This document shows, piece after piece, positions 1 to 9,171 of a stretch of DNA of 64,000 nucleotides. Every line of letters starts with the position of its first letter. Position 1 is the stretch's first letter. Position numbers and translations under genes: made by a program. Source of the DNA: Serratia quinivorans (GTDB lineage Bacteria > Pseudomonadota > Gammaproteobacteria > Enterobacterales > Enterobacteriaceae); contig UGYN01000002.1 in assembly GCA_900457075.1 (NCBI GenBank), positions 3,658,001-3,722,000 on the forward strand, in the 5' to 3' direction. The notes under the pieces were generated by a model. The model was not told the origin of the DNA, searched no databases, and worked only from the letters and a program-made list of their open reading frames with translations.

Positions 1-13
1 AGGAGCGCAGATC

Positions 14-1042
14 ATGACCATTGCCGTGCAATTTATCGATGTTTCGCGGAGCTTCGGCGAGGTTCGTGCCGTGGATCGGGTTTCTATCGAGATACAGGAC
101 GGGGAATTCTTCTCCATGCTCGGGCCTTCCGGCTCGGGCAAAACCACCTGCCTGCGACTGATCGCCGGCTTTGAACAACTCAGCGCCGGCTCGATCCGCA
201 TTCACGGGCAGGAGGCGGCCAACCTGCCGCCGTACCAGCGCGACGTGAATACCGTATTCCAGGATTACGCCCTGTTCCCGCACATGTCGGTACTGGAAAA
301 CGTCGCCTATGGATTGATGGTGAAGGGCGTCGCCAAACGTGAACGGCTGGCCCGGGCACAGGAGGCGCTGGACAGCGTGGCGCTGGGTTTCGTGGCCGAG
401 CGTAAGCCGGCGCATCTTTCCGGTGGCCAGCGCCAACGGGTCGCACTGGCCCGCGCATTGGTGAACCGACCGCGGGTGCTGTTGCTGGACGAACCGCTGG
501 GCGCGCTGGACCTCAAGCTGCGTGAACAGATGCAGGGCGAGTTGAAAAAGCTGCAGCGCCAACTGGGGATCACCTTTATTTTCGTCACCCACGATCAGAG
601 CGAAGCCTTGTCGATGTCTGACCGGGTGGCGGTGTTCAACAACGGGCGAATCGAGCAGGTGGATGCGCCGCGTGAGCTGTACATGCGGCCGAAGACGCCG
701 TTTGTTGCCGAGTTTGTCGGCACCTCTAACGTGGTGCGCAGCGAACTGGCTCAGCGTTTACTCGGCCAGACCGCCACTTTCTCGATCCGCCCCGAGCATA
801 TTCGCCTAATGGATCAGGCCGGTGCCGCGCAGGGTGAAATCCAGGTGCAGGGATTGCTGCAAGAGATCCATTATCAGGGGGCGGCCACGCGCTACGAAAT
901 TGCGTTGAGCAGCGGTGAGAAACTGCTGGTCAGCGAGGCGAATCCTCAGTGGCATGCCGCTGGGCAGCAGCATCTGATCGGTCAGCCGGTCACCGCCTGC
1001 TGGTCACGTGAGGCGATGGTGCCCCTGCTGGAGGAGAGGTGA
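14..1042 (+). CDS. ydcT: ABC transporter ATP-binding protein, polyamine type (YdcT/PotA family)
   Basis: This is the ATPase subunit of a polyamine-type ABC importer and powers uptake from the cytoplasmic face. The 342-residue protein has a Walker A motif (GPSGSGKTT, about residues 37-45), the signature LSGGQRQR (about 136-143) and Walker B LLLDEPLGALD (about 157-167). A C-terminal TOBE-like region of about 100 residues matches the PotA/CysA subclass. The ATG follows a GGAG ribosome site at the window edge. Two permeases and a PatD-type aldehyde dehydrogenase follow, the same order as E. coli ydcSTUV-patD. The substrate-binding protein gene (ydcS) should lie just left of the window. The family call is firm; polyamine specificity is inferred from the neighbours. 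Confidence 0.88.
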   Translation: MTIAVQFIDVSRSFGEVRAVDRVSIEIQDGEFFSMLGPSGSGKTTCLRLIAGFEQLSAGSIRIHGQEAANLPPYQRDVNTVFQDYALFPHMSVLENVAYGLMVKGVAKRERLARAQEALDSVALGFVAERKPAHLSGGQRQRVALARALVNRPRVLLLDEPLGALDLKLREQMQGELKKLQRQLGITFIFVTHDQSEALSMSDRVAVFNNGRIEQVDAPRELYMRPKTPFVAEFVGTSNVVRSELAQRLLGQTATFSIRPEHIRLMDQAGAAQGEIQVQGLLQEIHYQGAATRYEIALSSGEKLLVSEANPQWHAAGQQHLIGQPVTACWSREAMVPLLEER

Positions 1043-1043
1043 G

Positions 1044-1988
1044 ATGGAGATGAGCATCGACTATCCCGCGCCGCGCCGCGGTACTCTGCGCGCCCTGTCG
1101 ACCTTTCTCTATCGCCGGCCGACGCTGTACCTGTTGCTGTTATTGGTTCCACCGCTGTTGTGGTTCGGCGCGGTGTACCTTGGCTCATTACTGACGCTGC
1201 TGTGGCAGGGATTTTATACTTTCGACGACTTCACCATGACGGTGACGCCGGATCTGACCTTCGATAACCTGCGGGCGCTGTTCAACCCGGCCAACTACGA
1301 CATTATTCTGCGCACATTGACCATGGCGGTGCTGGTGTCGCTGGCCAGTGCGGTGTTGGCGTTCCCGATTGCTTACTACATGGCGCGTTACACCAGTGGC
1401 CGCGTCAAAGCGTTCTTTTATATCGCGGTGATGATGCCGATGTGGGCCAGCTATATCGTCAAGGCCTACGCCTGGACGCTGCTGCTGGCAAAGGATGGTG
1501 TGGCGCAGTGGTTCCTGCAACATCTGGGGCTGGAGCCGGTGTTGGCGGCAATCCTCACCGTGCCGGGCGTTGGAGGCAATACCCTGTCGACCTCGGGGTT
1601 GGGGCGTTTTCTGGTGTTTGTTTATATCTGGCTGCCGTTCATGATCCTGCCGATCCAGGCGGCGCTGGAACGCCTGCCGCCTTCGTTGCTGCATGCCTCG
1701 GCGGATTTGGGTGCGCGTCCGTCGCAGACTTTCCGTTACGTGATCCTGCCGTTGGCGGTGCCGGGCATTGCCGCCGGGTCGATCTTCACCTTCTCGCTGA
1801 CGCTGGGGGACTTTATTGTGCCGCAGCTGGTGGGGCCGCCGGGCTATTTCATCGGCAGCATGGTGTACGCCCAGCAAGGGGCGATCGGCAATATGCCAAT
1901 GGCAGCGGCCTTTACCCTGGTGCCGATTGTGTTGATCGCGATTTATCTTTCCATTGTGAAACGTCTGGGGGCCTTCGATGCACTCTGA
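1044..1988 (+). CDS. ydcU: ABC transporter permease, polyamine type (YdcU)
   Basis: This is the first inner-membrane permease of the importer, resembling PotB/YdcU. The roughly 314-residue protein has a long hydrophobic segment near residues 25-50 and several more membrane spans. The coupling loop near residue 230 ([23 protein letters not shown] region) is the EAA motif that docks on the ATPase. An in-frame start exists at 1008, but it would overlap ydcT by 35 bases. The ATG at 1044 is preceded by GGAGAGG inside the end of ydcT, so I chose it. The end overlaps the next permease by 11 bases, which indicates translational coupling. Confidence 0.87.
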   Translation: MEMSIDYPAPRRGTLRALSTFLYRRPTLYLLLLLVPPLLWFGAVYLGSLLTLLWQGFYTFDDFTMTVTPDLTFDNLRALFNPANYDIILRTLTMAVLVSLASAVLAFPIAYYMARYTSGRVKAFFYIAVMMPMWASYIVKAYAWTLLLAKDGVAQWFLQHLGLEPVLAAILTVPGVGGNTLSTSGLGRFLVFVYIWLPFMILPIQAALERLPPSLLHASADLGARPSQTFRYVILPLAVPGIAAGSIFTFSLTLGDFIVPQLVGPPGYFIGSMVYAQQGAIGNMPMAAAFTLVPIVLIAIYLSIVKRLGAFDAL

Positions 1989-2784
1989 GCGCGCACCATT
2001 AGGGCTGAAACTGGCCGCCTGGGGCGGTCTGATTTTCTTGCATTTCCCGCTGGCGATTATCGCCATCTATGCCTTCAACACCGAGGATGCGGCGTTCAGT
2101 TTCCCGCCGAAGGGCTTTACGCTGCATTGGTTTAGCGTCGCTGCCGGTCGGCAGGACATTATCGATGCGATGCTGCTTTCCGCGCAGATTGCTGCGCTGG
2201 CGACGGCGGTGGCGCTGGTGCTGGGCACCCTGGCGGCGGCGGCGCTGTACCGGCGTGATTTCTTCGGTAAGGACAGCATTTCACTGTTGCTGCTGTTACC
2301 GATCGCGCTGCCGGGCATTGTTACCGGTCTGGCGCTGCTGGCGGCGTTCAAGGCGCTGAATATCGAGCCGGGAGTACTGACCATCGTGATCGGTCATGCC
2401 ACCTTCTGCGTGGTGATCGTATTCAACAATGTCATCGCTCGTTTCCGCCGGACTTCCCATAGCCTGATCGAGGCTTCCATGGATCTCGGTGCCGACGGTT
2501 GGCAAACCTTCCGCTACGTGATGTTGCCCAACCTGGGTTCAGCATTGCTGGCCGGTGGCATGCTGGCGTTCGCACTGTCGTTTGATGAAATCATTGTTAC
2601 CACCTTTACCGCCGGGCATGAGCGCACGCTGCCGCTGTGGCTGCTCAATCAGCTCGGTCGTCCGCGCGATGTGCCGATCACCAACGTGGTGGCGCTGTCG
2701 GTGATGTTGCTGACCATGATCCCGATTTTGGGGGCCTATTACCTGACCAAGGGCGGTGAAAGCGTCGCTGGCAGCGGCAAATAA
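1978..2784 (+). CDS. ydcV: ABC transporter permease, polyamine type (YdcV)
   Basis: This is the second inner-membrane permease, of the PotC/YdcV type, with 268 residues and about six predicted spans. The EAA coupling loop is visible around residues 165-190 ([20 protein letters not shown]). The start codon lies inside the last codons of ydcU. With YdcU it would form the heterodimeric channel energised by YdcT. A 51-base gap separates it from patD, so all four genes are probably one transcript. The family assignment is clear; the transported polyamine cannot be read from sequence. Confidence 0.87.
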   Translation: MHSERAPLGLKLAAWGGLIFLHFPLAIIAIYAFNTEDAAFSFPPKGFTLHWFSVAAGRQDIIDAMLLSAQIAALATAVALVLGTLAAAALYRRDFFGKDSISLLLLLPIALPGIVTGLALLAAFKALNIEPGVLTIVIGHATFCVVIVFNNVIARFRRTSHSLIEASMDLGADGWQTFRYVMLPNLGSALLAGGMLAFALSFDEIIVTTFTAGHERTLPLWLLNQLGRPRDVPITNVVALSVMLLTMIPILGAYYLTKGGESVAGSGK

Positions 2785-2835
2785 ATAGCCTCTTGACCCT
2801 AATGCGTACCAGACATCTTATAAAAGGATAATCCT

Positions 2836-4260
2836 ATGCAAAGCCAACTGTTGATTAACGGCCAACTGGTTACCGGCCAGGGCGCGTTGTTGCCGGTGTA
2901 TAACCCGGCAACCGGAGAGGTAGTGGTACAGGTGGCTGAAGCCAGTGCAGAGCAGGTCGATCAGGCGGTGCTGGCGGCCGACGCCGCCTTTGAACACTGG
3001 GGGCAGACCACGCCGAAGGAGCGGGCTGAACATCTGCTGAAGCTGGCAGATTTGATCGACAGCCATGCGGAAACCTTTGCTCGCCTGGAATCGATTAACT
3101 GCGGCAAACCTTATCACTGCGTGCTGAATGATGAGCTGCCGGGTGTGGCCGACGTCTTTCGCTTTTTCGCCGGGGCCAGCCGTTGTTTGAGCGGGCTGGC
3201 GGCCGGTGAATATCTGGCTGGACACACCTCGATGATCCGCCGTGATCCCCTGGGCGTCGTCGCCTCGATCGCCCCCTGGAACTACCCGTTGATGATGGCG
3301 GCGTGGAAGCTGGCTCCGGCCCTGGCGGCGGGCAATTGCGTGGTGCTTAAGCCGTCGGAACAAACTCCACTGACCACCTTCAAGCTGGCTGAACTGGCCG
3401 CCGGACTGTTCCCGCCGGGCGTGCTCAACGTCCTGTTTGGTCGTGGTGCCAGCGTCGGTGACAGGCTGACCGGCCATAACAAAGTGCGCATGGTATCCCT
3501 GACCGGCTCAATCGCCACCGGCGAACATATCATTGGCCATACCGCATCCGGCATTAAGCGCACCCATATGGAGCTGGGGGGCAAGGCGCCGGTGCTGGTG
3601 TTTGACGACGCCGACCTGCAACAGGTGGTGGAAGGGATCCGTAGCTTTGGCTTCTACAACGCCGGTCAGGACTGCACCGCCGCCTGTCGCATTTACGCGC
3701 AGAAAGGCATCTATCCGCAGTTGGTGAAGGCGTTGGGCGAGGCTATCGGCAGCCTGAAGATCGGCCCGCCGGAAGAGGCCAGCAGCGAACTGGGCCCGTT
3801 GATTACCGCTCAGCATCTGGAGCGGGTGGTGGGTTTTGTCGAGCGAGCCAAGGCGTTGCCGCATGTGCAGGTGGTGACCGGTGGTGAGCGGGTTAACGGC
3901 CCTGGGTACTATTTCCAGCCGACGCTGTTGGCCGGTGCTCGTCAGGAGGATGAAATCGTGCAGCGTGAGGTGTTTGGGCCGGTGGTGACCGTTACACCGT
4001 TCGACGATGAGGCGCAGGTGCTGGCCTGGGCCAACGAGTCTGACTACGGGCTGGCGTCTTCCCTGTGGACCCGCGACGTGGGGCGGGCACACCGTCTGAG
4101 CGCCCGTTTGCAATACGGCTGCACCTGGGTGAATACCCATTTCATGCTGGTGAGCGAGATGCCGCACGGTGGTCAAAAGTTGTCCGGCTACGGCAAGGAT
4201 ATGTCGATGTACGGCCTGGAAGATTACACCGCTATTCGCCATGTGATGTTTAAACATTGA
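2836..4260 (+). CDS. patD: 4-aminobutyraldehyde dehydrogenase (PatD)
   Basis: This is an NAD-dependent aldehyde dehydrogenase, 474 residues, the same length as E. coli PatD (YdcW). It oxidises 4-aminobutanal, in equilibrium with 1-pyrroline, to GABA in the cytosol. Seen in the protein are the N-terminal coenzyme domain with [18 protein letters not shown], the catalytic glutamate in MELGGKAP, and the active cysteine in [13 protein letters not shown]. The C-terminal EVFGPVV motif is also present. It follows the importer genes and precedes a predicted spermidine dehydrogenase, whose product would be its substrate. An AGGA ribosome site lies upstream. Confidence 0.9.
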   Translation: MQSQLLINGQLVTGQGALLPVYNPATGEVVVQVAEASAEQVDQAVLAADAAFEHWGQTTPKERAEHLLKLADLIDSHAETFARLESINCGKPYHCVLNDELPGVADVFRFFAGASRCLSGLAAGEYLAGHTSMIRRDPLGVVASIAPWNYPLMMAAWKLAPALAAGNCVVLKPSEQTPLTTFKLAELAAGLFPPGVLNVLFGRGASVGDRLTGHNKVRMVSLTGSIATGEHIIGHTASGIKRTHMELGGKAPVLVFDDADLQQVVEGIRSFGFYNAGQDCTAACRIYAQKGIYPQLVKALGEAIGSLKIGPPEEASSELGPLITAQHLERVVGFVERAKALPHVQVVTGGERVNGPGYYFQPTLLAGARQEDEIVQREVFGPVVTVTPFDDEAQVLAWANESDYGLASSLWTRDVGRAHRLSARLQYGCTWVNTHFMLVSEMPHGGQKLSGYGKDMSMYGLEDYTAIRHVMFKH

Positions 4261-4294
4261 TTCATCAGGTTTTATCTGCAAAATAATGCGGCTT

Positions 4295-4318
4295 TCAGAC
4301 CGGCTCCGGCCGGTCTGA
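4295..4318 (+). promoter_or_regulatory. intercistronic stem-loop between patD and the FAD oxidoreductase
   Basis: A perfect 10-base-pair stem (TCAGACCGGC / GCCGGTCTGA) with a TCCG loop sits 35 bases after patD and 33 before the next start. No T-run follows it (GATAATAAAA instead), so it is a poor terminator. It more likely protects or processes the mRNA, or only partly attenuates transcription. Confidence 0.6.
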
Positions 4319-4350
4319 TGATAATAAAAACTCAAAGGAAGCCAATAGCC

Positions 4351-6261
4351 ATGGGAATCACCAGACGCGATTTTCTTAATGGGGTGGCGATCACTATCGC
4401 CGCCGGGTTAACGCCGATGCAGATCCTGCGTGCATCGCCGCAAACCGCCAATCAAACCCTCTATTATCCGCCGACGCTGACCGGATTGCGGGGCAACCAT
4501 CCCGGTTCGTTTGAGCATGCTCACCAACTGGGGCGTGACGGCAAGGCCTTCGATTTTGCCAGCATCCCGGCCACGGAAGAGTTCGATCTGGTGGTAGTCG
4601 GTGCCGGGATCAGCGGCCTGGCCGCCGCCTGTTTCTGGCAGCAAATGAAAGGTCAGCAGCAGCGTATCTTGCTGATCGACAACCATGATGATTTCGGCGG
4701 CCACGCCAAGCGCAATGAGTTCAGCAGCGAAAATGGCACCATTCTCGGCTACGGCGGCAGCGAGTCGCTGCAGTCGCCGCGATCCAACTTCAGCCCGGTA
4801 GCGATGGGGCTGCTGCAAAAGCTGGGCGTCAGCATCGACAACCTGGAAAAGGCTTTCGATAAAACCTTCTACCCGGATCTTAACCTGAGCCGTGGCGTCT
4901 ATTTCGATCGCAAAAACTTCGGCGTCGACAAAGTAGTGAACGGGGATCCTGGCCGTATGGTGGCGGATGATATTCCCCATGACCGCCTTAATGGCCGTTC
5001 CTACGAAGCCTTTATCGGTGATTTCCCGCTGCCGGAAAGCGATCGCCAGGCGCTGATTGCACTGCATACGGTGGATAAGGATTACCTGCCGGAAATGAGT
5101 CAGGAGCAGAAAAGCGAATGGCTCGACAAGCACAGTTATACCGAATTCCTGCGTGACAAGGTTGGCCTGAGCGAAATGGCGATCCGCTATTTCCAACAAA
5201 CCACCAGTGACTTCCAGGCGGTGGGTATCGACGCCACTTCGTGCAGCGATGCGCGTATTTGCGATCTGCCTGGCCTGAACGGCATGAACCTGCCGCCGCT
5301 GGATGAAGAGTCACAGGCGGATCTCGACGATCCTTACGTGTTCCACTTCCCGGACGGCAACGCCACGCTGACACGCTTAATGGTGCGCCATCTGATCCCG
5401 GCGGTCTCACCGGGCGGTAAGGACATGAATGACATAGTGTTGGCGAAGTTCGACTACAGCCAGCTTGACCGGGCGGAGTCACCGGTAAAACTGCGGTTGA
5501 ACAGCACCGGGCTGCACGCGGCTAACGTTGGCGACAAGGTCGAAGTGACCTACATGACCGGCGAGAAAATGACCAAGGTGCGCGCCGGGCAGGTAGTGAT
5601 GGCCGGTTACAATATGATGATACCTTATCTGGTGCCGGAAATGTCGCCGGAGCAGCAACAGGCGCTGAAGCAGAACGTCAAGTCGCCGCTGGTGTACAGC
5701 AAAGTGGTGATCCGTAACTGGCAGTCGTTTATTAAACTGGGCGTGCATGAGGTTTACTCGCCAACGGCGCCTTATTGCCGTGTGAAGCTGGATTATCCGG
5801 TGAGCATGGGCGGCTACCAGCATCCACGCGATCCGAACCAGCCGATTGGCCTGCACATGGTGTATGTGCCGACGCTGGCGGGCAGCGGGTTAAGCCCACG
5901 CGAGCAGTCGCGCAAGGGCCGTGCCTTGCTGTTGGGCACGCCGTTTGAAGTGCATGAGCAGATGATCCGTGAGCAGTTGCAGGGCATGCTCGGTTCCGCC
6001 GGTTTTGATCATCAGCGTGATATTGAAGCGATCACCGTTAACCGCTGGTCGCACGGCTATTCCTACTTCCTCAACGGGCTGTTTGACGATGAGGACGAGG
6101 CGAAGAAAATCATTGAGACGGCGCGTAAGCCGATCGGCAAAATTGTGATTGCCAACTCGGATTCAGACTGGAGTCCGTACGCCAACTCGGCGATCGATCA
6201 GGCGTGGCGTGCGGTTAATGAATTGGCCTTCGGCCAGGTTGCCGCCAAGGAGGGAGCATGA
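4351..6261 (+). CDS. spdH: Tat-exported FAD-dependent oxidoreductase, probable spermidine dehydrogenase (SpdH-like)
   Basis: This flavoprotein has about 636 residues. I chose the ATG at 4351 because it gives a classical twin-arginine signal (TRRDFLN followed by a hydrophobic stretch) and has AAGGA upstream; an in-frame ATG at 4318 adds 11 residues that spoil this layout. The dinucleotide-binding motif VVVGAGISGLAAA begins near residue 83 after the signal and linker. Bacterial spermidine dehydrogenases (known as FAD and haem proteins from Serratia and Pseudomonas) cleave spermidine to 1,3-diaminopropane and 4-aminobutanal. The adjacent PatD and polyamine importer fit that reaction. Its stop overlaps the start of a cytochrome c gene (ATGA), suggesting electron transfer to that cytochrome. 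The flavoprotein family is certain; the substrate is inferred. Confidence 0.72.
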   Translation: MGITRRDFLNGVAITIAAGLTPMQILRASPQTANQTLYYPPTLTGLRGNHPGSFEHAHQLGRDGKAFDFASIPATEEFDLVVVGAGISGLAAACFWQQMKGQQQRILLIDNHDDFGGHAKRNEFSSENGTILGYGGSESLQSPRSNFSPVAMGLLQKLGVSIDNLEKAFDKTFYPDLNLSRGVYFDRKNFGVDKVVNGDPGRMVADDIPHDRLNGRSYEAFIGDFPLPESDRQALIALHTVDKDYLPEMSQEQKSEWLDKHSYTEFLRDKVGLSEMAIRYFQQTTSDFQAVGIDATSCSDARICDLPGLNGMNLPPLDEESQADLDDPYVFHFPDGNATLTRLMVRHLIPAVSPGGKDMNDIVLAKFDYSQLDRAESPVKLRLNSTGLHAANVGDKVEVTYMTGEKMTKVRAGQVVMAGYNMMIPYLVPEMSPEQQQALKQNVKSPLVYSKVVIRNWQSFIKLGVHEVYSPTAPYCRVKLDYPVSMGGYQHPRDPNQPIGLHMVYVPTLAGSGLSPREQSRKGRALLLGTPFEVHEQMIREQLQGMLGSAGFDHQRDIEAITVNRWSHGYSYFLNGLFDDEDEAKKIIETARKPIGKIVIANSDSDWSPYANSAIDQAWRAVNELAFGQVAAKEGA

Positions 6262-7445
6262 GCATGCGTTCACTGTACTTACTGACCTTACTGGCGGCGG
6301 GTGGCTCGGCACAGGCGATGTCGGCCGGGGAATATGTTGCCAGGGCTGGTGACTGCACCGCCTGCCATACCGTGCCGGGCGGGGCTTTGCTCGCCGGTGG
6401 TATGAAGTTTCCGACCCCGCTGGGCAATATTTACGCTACCAATATTACGCCGGACAAGCAGCAGGGCATCGGCGCCTATTCCTTTGACGAGTTTGACCGT
6501 GCGATGCGTCAGGGGATTGCCAAAGATGGCCATCGACTGTATCCGGCGATGCCATACACCTCTTACGCCAAAATGAACGCGGAAGATATGCGTGCGCTGT
6601 ACGACTATCTGATGAAGGAAGTCCCGGCGCAGAACACCGCCAACCGCGCCAGTGATATCAGTTGGCCGCTGTCGATGCGTTGGCCGTTGGCAATATGGAA
6701 CCAGCTGTTCCATGAGGATACGCCTTATCAGCCGGACAGCAGCCAGAGCTCCGAGTGGAACCGTGGCGCCTATTTGGTGCAAGGGGCAGGGCACTGCGGC
6801 AGTTGTCATACGCCGCGCGGCTGGGCGATGCAGGAGAAAGGGCTGGACAGCAAAGATCCGGCCTTCCTGAGCGGTGCCGAACTCGATGGCTGGTACGCTT
6901 CAGGAATACGCGGGCTGAAACAGGATGATGTGGTGGCCTTGCTGAAAACCGGGCGCAGCCAACATGCGGCAGTCGCAGGGCCGATGAGTGAAGTGGTTAG
7001 CCACAGCACGCAATATCTGACCGACGGTGATTTGAACGCCATTGCTACTTACCTGCACAGTCTGGCGGCAGAGAAACCGCCGGCGGAGAAACCCGTAGCC
7101 ATGGCGGTCGACAACTGGCAAGCGGGGCAACGCACCTATGCCATGTACTGTTCAACCTGCCATGGTAATAAGGGCGAGGGCAGCGATAACACCATTCCGG
7201 CATTGGCCGGTAACGCAACGGTCACGGCGGAGGATCCACTAACCGCGCTGCGCGTAGTGTTGGAAGGAGCACATACGCCGATCACCCAACATGCTACGGC
7301 GCTTGCCATGCCGGGTTACGCCTGGACATTGAACGACCAGCAGGCTGCCGATCTGATGAGTTATTTGCGGGGAAGTTGGGGCAACCAGGCGGCACCGGTC
7401 ACGGCGCAGCAGGTAAAAGAGACACGCAAGCTGGCGGAGAAATAA
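6258..7445 (+). CDS. periplasmic three-haem cytochrome c, electron acceptor subunit
   Basis: This 395-residue secreted cytochrome c has an N-terminal signal peptide (hydrophobic residues 5-18, AQA at 18-20). It carries three CxxCH haem sites: CTACH at 33-37, CGSCH at 180-184 and CSTCH at 298-302. This three-domain layout is typical of the cytochrome subunits that serve membrane-associated alcohol, gluconate and similar dehydrogenases and pass electrons to the quinone pool or oxidase. Translation is coupled to the upstream flavoprotein by a 4-base overlap, so the two probably form a periplasmic dehydrogenase complex. The natural partner is inferred from position only. Confidence 0.82.
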   Translation: MSMRSLYLLTLLAAGGSAQAMSAGEYVARAGDCTACHTVPGGALLAGGMKFPTPLGNIYATNITPDKQQGIGAYSFDEFDRAMRQGIAKDGHRLYPAMPYTSYAKMNAEDMRALYDYLMKEVPAQNTANRASDISWPLSMRWPLAIWNQLFHEDTPYQPDSSQSSEWNRGAYLVQGAGHCGSCHTPRGWAMQEKGLDSKDPAFLSGAELDGWYASGIRGLKQDDVVALLKTGRSQHAAVAGPMSEVVSHSTQYLTDGDLNAIATYLHSLAAEKPPAEKPVAMAVDNWQAGQRTYAMYCSTCHGNKGEGSDNTIPALAGNATVTAEDPLTALRVVLEGAHTPITQHATALAMPGYAWTLNDQQAADLMSYLRGSWGNQAAPVTAQQVKETRKLAEK

Positions 7446-7608
7446 CGGTGGGCGCGCGTTGAGCTGTTTGTTAGACAGAGATACTCGGGCCTAGCGCACC
7501 GAGGGGCGCTCCGGCGGGCAAGCCGCTACGACCCCTTCGGCACGCTCTCCCTAATAACGGGCATTATCAGCCGTCTGAGGGCACGGCAGCAGGCCGCGCC
7601 CCTTTCAA

Positions 7609-8799
7609 TTACATGACCTTATGCGGGCCGAAGCATTCGTAGTGGATGCGTTCGGCCTCTACGCCCATGTCCAGAAGTTGGCTGGCCACAGACTGCATAA
7701 ACGGCAACGGTCCGCAGAAGTAGTAATGCATCTGCGGCGTGCTGAGCGTTTCACGCAGGGCACTGAGATTCATCAGGCCACGGCTCTGGTAGTCGCGGCC
7801 TTCCACATCATTGGCACCCGGTTGGTTGTACCACACGTGACGGCTCAGATTCGGCATGCGGCCGGCAATATCCGCTACTTCATCGGCAAAGGCGTGAACG
7901 CTGCCGTTTTCCGCCGCGTGCAGCCAGTGCACGTCCGCCGGGTGCTGGTTATCGTGCAGCGTATGGAGCATGCCGAGCATTGGTGTTTGGCCGACACCGG
8001 CGGAGATCAGTGCCACCGGGGTTTCCGGCTGCGCTTCCAGGAAGAAATCCCCGTGTGGCGGAGCGATATAAATGACGTCGCCTTCTTTGGCCTGCTGGTG
8101 CAGGAAGTTCGATACCTTGCCCTGATCCTCTCGTTTTACCGCAATGCGATAGTACTCGCCATTCGGTGAGGTGGTCAGTGAGTATTGGCGAATCTCCTGG
8201 TTTTCCATGCTGTCGTGCTTGATGTAGACCGCCAGGTACTGGCCCGGTTTGAAGTCGATCACCTTGCCACCGTCAACCGGCGCCAACACGAAGCTGCAAA
8301 TCACCTCGCTCTGTGGCTGTTTTTTGACGATGCGGAAGGCTCGTCGATCGCGCCAGCCACCCTCGGCAGTTTCGCTGGCCTGATAAATCTGGCCTTCGCG
8401 CTGGATAAATACATCCGCCAACACCCCGTAGGCTTTACCCCAGGCGTCCAGCACTTCCTGCCCCGGGCTGAACATTTCGTCCAGGGTTGCCAGCAGATGA
8501 CCACCGACAATCTGATATTGATCCGGGCGAATATTCAGGCTGGTATGCTTCTGGGCAATGCGCTCCACCGCTGGCAGCAGCGCCGCCAGGTTTTCGATAT
8601 TCGCGGCATAGGCGCAGATCGCGTCGAACAGTGCCTGACGCTGATCGCCATTGCGCTGGTTGTTCATATTGAACACGTCCTTTAACTCGGGATTATGCTC
8701 GAACATGCGATCGTAGAAGTGGGCGGTCAGTTTTGGCCCGGTAGCGGCCAGCAGGGGAATGGTAGATTTTACGGTGGCGATGGTTTGGCTATCCAGCAT
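7609..8799 (-). CDS. hmp: flavohaemoglobin, nitric oxide dioxygenase
   Basis: This cytosolic enzyme converts NO and O2 to nitrate using NAD(P)H. The 396-residue length equals E. coli Hmp. Order of domains: globin (about 1-138, proximal His85 in KHTSL), FAD-binding domain (about 150-255, with RQYSL) and NAD-binding domain (about 265-396, starting near [10 protein letters not shown]). It is divergent from glyA, as in E. coli. An NsrR-type palindrome lies upstream of the start (8838-8860), predicting derepression by nitric oxide. The roughly 160 bases between it and the upstream cytochrome gene hold no gene I can support. Confidence 0.97.
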   Translation of the reverse strand: MLDSQTIATVKSTIPLLAATGPKLTAHFYDRMFEHNPELKDVFNMNNQRNGDQRQALFDAICAYAANIENLAALLPAVERIAQKHTSLNIRPDQYQIVGGHLLATLDEMFSPGQEVLDAWGKAYGVLADVFIQREGQIYQASETAEGGWRDRRAFRIVKKQPQSEVICSFVLAPVDGGKVIDFKPGQYLAVYIKHDSMENQEIRQYSLTTSPNGEYYRIAVKREDQGKVSNFLHQQAKEGDVIYIAPPHGDFFLEAQPETPVALISAGVGQTPMLGMLHTLHDNQHPADVHWLHAAENGSVHAFADEVADIAGRMPNLSRHVWYNQPGANDVEGRDYQSRGLMNLSALRETLSTPQMHYYFCGPLPFMQSVASQLLDMGVEAERIHYECFGPHKVM

Positions 8800-8837
8800 G
8801 GTGGCGCTCCTTGGTCGGACATTATTGGAATATTCTA

Positions 8838-8860
8838 ATGATGCATTTCAAATGCACCTT
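8838..8860. promoter_or_regulatory. NsrR-type operator upstream of hmp
   Basis: This is an 11-1-11 inverted repeat with core halves GATGCATTT and AAATGCACC, close to the enterobacterial NsrR consensus (half site AAGATGCATTT). It sits about 40 bases upstream of the hmp start codon, where repression by the NO-sensing Fe-S regulator NsrR is expected. Confidence 0.8.
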
Positions 8861-9036
8861 TGTGTTTGAACGCATCCTAACGGTTTCTGCCGTGGCTGTA
8901 AATACCCCTGTTTTTGTTGCGGAGTCGCCAGGCGACGATCTCGCTCACAGAACATGAAAAAACCGCATCCTCAGTATGAGTAAATGTCGGTTGTCGAATG
9001 GGGTGTTTTATCGGATCAAAGCCTTGCTGCGCCTTA

Positions 9037-9052
9037 TGCCAATCGTTTGCGT
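9037..9052. promoter_or_regulatory. PurR-like box upstream of glyA
   Basis: TGCCAATCGTTTGCGT matches the PurR consensus ACGCAAACGTTTGCGT at 12 of 16 positions, including the central CG and the whole right half. E. coli glyA is PurR-repressed. The site lies 120 bases upstream of glyA in the 372-base hmp-glyA intergenic region, which otherwise holds the NsrR site and unlabelled promoter sequence. Confidence 0.6.
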
Positions 9053-9171
9053 AAAAACCTCTGTCAAGACCTATCCTCGGTGGGGCGAAACAGTTTACAC
9101 TGTGGCCCAGAACCCGAACGGGTAGTTATTTGGTGATTTTTTAGTTAGCTGATTTAGTCAGGAGAAGCCGG

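Noticed and set aside
1188..2066. Antisense open frame opposite the ydcU permease
   Set aside because: A low-complexity His/Arg/Gln protein with no homology; the ydcU gene explains the region.
7446..7608. RYDPFGTLS-like translation in the cytochrome-hmp gap, recalling Rhs core repeats
   Set aside because: Only about nine residues, with no other Rhs sequence near. The gap is short GC-rich intergenic DNA, possibly a Serratia repeat that I cannot confirm.
8921..8936. Short inverted repeat GTCGCC/GGCGAC in the hmp-glyA gap
   Set aside because: Six-base arms with a one-base loop and no T-run; not supported as a terminator or operator.
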